Shown: positions 5,710-7,898 of the stretch, piece by piece | How positions within the stretch are numbered: position 1 is the first letter of the stretch | Layout: every line of letters begins with the position of its first letter | From: Lachnospiraceae bacterium | Lineage (GTDB): Bacteria; Bacillota_A; Clostridia; Lachnospirales; Lachnospiraceae | Direction of reading: 5' to 3' | Length of the DNA: 7,898 nucleotides | Assembly: GCA_009774655.1 (NCBI GenBank) | Contig: VSOD01000196.1 | Span: 1 to 7,898, forward strand | Notes under the pieces: generated by a model | What the model saw: the letters and a program-made list of their open reading frames with translations, nothing else | What the model was told of the DNA's origin: nothing | Database searches by the model: none | Made by a program: the position numbers and the translations under genes

Positions 5710-7233
5710 TTAATTTTCAAAAAAATACATCAAATCTCTGTTTCGGTTATATAATTCCCCAAAAACCGACTTATATTTTTTGTATTCTTTTGTTTTCTCA
5801 AAATCAGGCTCTATTACTTCTTTGACCTTGACCATTTTTTTAATGTCATCTGGTTTGCTGATTACCCCTGTTCCCAAACCTGCTAACAACGCATCACCAT
5901 AAGACGCCCCAAAGCTTACCTCAGGTACAGTCTGCTTGATTCCACAAATATCACTGACAATCTGAAGCCATGTCCTTGATTTTGTCCCGCCTCCTACTGC
6001 AATGATATTCTCCATGTTTGCCCCCTGTCGTTTCAAAAGATCCAAATTCTGACAAATACCAAAACCAATCCCTTCATATGCAGCATGTACAATATCTCCC
6101 CTGGTATGACGCAGGTTGAGCCCAAATATCATTCCCCGCGCCAACGGATCATTCACCGGCATCCGCTCTCCCATAAAATACGGAAGTATCATAAGTCCAT
6201 TGCTTCCGACCGGAATATTCCGGGCCTCCCGCGAAAGAATCGTATATGCGTTTTCTTTGCCCTGTTCTTCTGCGGCACATAGCTCCCGGGCCATCGTATC
6301 ACGGATCCAACTGATCAGCGCTCCTGTTGTCGCCATTCCACCGCTGTTGCAATACAGATTTTTAATTGTATAATCTCCTGCCCACATTCCTGAACCGGAA
6401 TTATATTTTCTGGTCGTATAAAGAAAAAATGTAGTAGAACCATACATAACCATCATTTCTTCCGGATAAATTACACCTACACTTACTGCTTCGGCTCCGG
6501 CATCTGTTGTTCCACAAATAACCGGTGTTCCCTCAGCCAGGCCGGTTTCCTGTGCAGCTGCTTTTGTCACTCCTCCTATTATCTGAGACGTATCTACAAT
6601 CTCCGGCAGCATTTCTTTAGGGCACACCAGCCTGCATAAATCTTCGTCCCAGTCCATCGTCCGTCGATTGAGCATGGGCTGGGCAGCCATTGCCGAATAC
6701 TTGTCAACACAGTAGCAGCCTGTGAGCTTTGAAGTAAGAAAGCCAGAAGCCATGGTAAATTTATGTGTTCTTGCAAAAATATCCGGTTCATTCTCACGAA
6801 TCCATAGTATTTTGGGACCAAACATCTCTATATCCAGTTTTCTTCCTGCATGATGCAGTATTCGTCTTTCTCCGATCTGTCTATTAAGATATTCTGCCTG
6901 TTTAATACACCGATTGTCTATTCCATATAAAATTGCATTCCGAAGCGGATCTCCATTGATATCAACCGGCGTTATTCCCGCCATAACGGTACTGATACCG
7001 ACAGCAGCAATCTTATCCGGAACAATTTGGGTTTTTTGCAGCAATTCCCGGACAATTTCTTTAAAATCTTTCCACCATGAATTGACAGGATCATGCTCGG
7101 CAAAACCGGGCCGCGGTATCTCCAGCGGATGAGAACGTACCGAGATTGCTAATACTCTCCCATCCGGATCACAAATTACACCTTTTGATTCGTGAGTGCC
7201 ACAGTCGAAACCAAGTAAATATGTTTGCTCCAT
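5710..7233 (-). CDS. FGGY-family carbohydrate kinase, xylulokinase-like
   Basis: Cytoplasmic kinase that should transfer phosphate from ATP to a sugar or polyol. It has 507 residues, full length for the family. The N-terminal phosphate motif is LGFDCGTHESKG (7-18). Other landmarks are the second phosphate motif and likely catalytic aspartate in CGTTDAGAEAVSVGV (240-254, Asp244), the YGSTTFF strand (264-270), PYFMGERMPVNDPLARG (351-367), the adenosine motif AVGGGTKSRTWLQIVSDICG (412-431) and FGASYGDALLAGLGTG (441-456). General features are closest to xylulokinase-type members, but this family changes substrate easily, so I give no gene symbol. The ATG at 7233 has AGAGGTGA about six bases upstream. 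The gene follows the M42 gene after 16 bases and precedes the BtpA gene by 32, a tight operon. Its substrate is probably released or transported by functions encoded upstream. Confidence 0.95.
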   Translation of the reverse strand: MEQTYLLGFDCGTHESKGVICDPDGRVLAISVRSHPLEIPRPGFAEHDPVNSWWKDFKEIVRELLQKTQIVPDKIAAVGISTVMAGITPVDINGDPLRNAILYGIDNRCIKQAEYLNRQIGERRILHHAGRKLDIEMFGPKILWIRENEPDIFARTHKFTMASGFLTSKLTGCYCVDKYSAMAAQPMLNRRTMDWDEDLCRLVCPKEMLPEIVDTSQIIGGVTKAAAQETGLAEGTPVICGTTDAGAEAVSVGVIYPEEMMVMYGSTTFFLYTTRKYNSGSGMWAGDYTIKNLYCNSGGMATTGALISWIRDTMARELCAAEEQGKENAYTILSREARNIPVGSNGLMILPYFMGERMPVNDPLARGMIFGLNLRHTRGDIVHAAYEGIGFGICQNLDLLKRQGANMENIIAVGGGTKSRTWLQIVSDICGIKQTVPEVSFGASYGDALLAGLGTGVISKPDDIKKMVKVKEVIEPDFEKTKEYKKYKSVFGELYNRNRDLMYFFEN

Positions 7234-7249
7234 GTATCATCACCTCTCA

Positions 7250-7898
7250 TCATCTGGAAAAATCTGTTTCCTGATCAATATGCGCCAGCACAGACTCCAC
7301 AAGGTATACCAGTTGTTCTAAATCCTTTATATCAACCAATTCATTTGGACTATGCGCATACCTTCCGGGAAAGCCCAGATCAAGACACTTTACGCCCTCT
7401 CCCTCAAGCTGTACATAACTCAAATCTGTCAGTCCGCCTATATGAACACTTCTTTGTAACTTAATCCCCAACTTTTTTGCAGCAGCATCCGCCAGACGAA
7501 CCATCGCCGGATGTGCGATCGTTCCATTAAGCGTTCCTCTCCCATGAAAGTTATACAGATCCATCGTCGGTCCTTCTCCAACTTTTACATCTCCACTTCC
7601 TTTCAGATCAGGCGTATCCGTACTTCCTCCCCCATCAATGCAAATTGCAATATCCGGCCTTATATTCCGGCTGGCCATCATTGCGCCCCGGAGATTATAC
7701 TCCTCCTGCACACTTCCAACCAAATATACCGTTGACGGCCTGTTCTTCTTCGAAAGCACATTTGCAAGTTCCAAGATCACACTGCATCCCGCCCGGTTAT
7801 CGCCTGCTGATAAATAAACCCTGTCATTAATCAAACGCTGGAATTTAGGCTTATAAACCACCGGAGCCCCTGTTTCGATTCCTAGAGAGAGCACTTCC
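7250..7898 (-). CDS. M42-family metallopeptidase-like protein (SgcX/FrvX type), 5' end beyond the window
   Basis: C-terminal two thirds of an M42-family protein (glutamyl aminopeptidase / putative endoglucanase group). The frame is open to the right edge, so its start lies outside; family members have about 340-370 residues and about 216 are visible. Numbering from the GTG at 7894, the two-metal site appears as AGDNRAGC (Asp32, bridging), VQEEYNLRGA (62-71, catalytic Glu64 and metal ligand Glu65), CIDGG (Asp87) and RYAHSPNE (His181), with GGLTD (153-157) also typical. All expected ligands in this part are present. The missing N-terminus would hold the first histidine ligand and most of the lid domain. 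Family enzymes are oligomeric cytoplasmic aminopeptidases; SgcX and FrvX are encoded in sugar-uptake clusters. Next to a sugar kinase and a BtpA protein, a role on a sugar or amino-sugar conjugate is possible but unproven. Confidence 0.92.
   Translation of the reverse strand, partial: EVLSLGIETGAPVVYKPKFQRLINDRVYLSAGDNRAGCSVILELANVLSKKNRPSTVYLVGSVQEEYNLRGAMMASRNIRPDIAICIDGGGSTDTPDLKGSGDVKVGEGPTMDLYNFHGRGTLNGTIAHPAMVRLADAAAKKLGIKLQRSVHIGGLTDLSYVQLEGEGVKCLDLGFPGRYAHSPNELVDIKDLEQLVYLVESVLAHIDQETDFSR

Noticed and set aside
1..7898. CRISPR arrays, tRNA or rRNA genes, insertion sequences, phage genes, riboswitches
   Set aside because: I saw no spaced direct repeats, cloverleaf sequences, transposase or integrase motifs, or conserved riboswitch cores on either strand.

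Overview
The window comes from an endospore-forming Clostridia-type Firmicute, most like a Lachnospiraceae genome. The evidence is the spoIIIA operon, found only in endospore formers, together with strong AGGAGG-type ribosome binding sites. I inferred everything by reading the sequence; no database search was run.

Left part (1-3603, minus strand): six consecutive genes of the stage III sporulation operon, in the standard order spoIIIAA-AB-AC-AD-AE-AF. The first gene, spoIIIAA, lies at the right end (~3603). The last one visible, spoIIIAF, runs off the left edge at base 1; spoIIIAG and spoIIIAH would be expected beyond it. These proteins form the mother-cell side of the SpoIIIA-SpoIIQ channel, or feeding tube, between mother cell and forespore. 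SpoIIIAA is the secretion-type ATPase, and AB to AF are membrane components. The genes overlap or are separated by at most 37 bases. A likely sigma-E promoter with a very short leader precedes spoIIIAA.

Middle (3610-4864): a 159-base divergent spacer, then a plus-strand gene for a PHP-domain metal-dependent phosphoesterase. A 238-base convergent spacer follows, carrying a long, nearly perfect hairpin.

Right part (4865-7898, minus strand): an operon visibly richer in A+T, holding an M42-family metallopeptidase-like protein (5' end outside the window), an FGGY-family sugar kinase and a BtpA/SgcQ-family TIM-barrel protein. The M42 plus BtpA pairing recalls SgcX and SgcQ of the poorly understood E. 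coli sgc cluster, here joined to a sugar kinase. It is probably part of a catabolic locus for an unidentified sugar or sugar conjugate, with transporter and regulator genes likely beyond the right edge.

The spoIIIA part is ordinary core genome. The least explained parts are the M42-kinase-BtpA trio, the intergenic hairpin, and a SpoIIIAE that seems to lack the usual N-terminal signal peptide.
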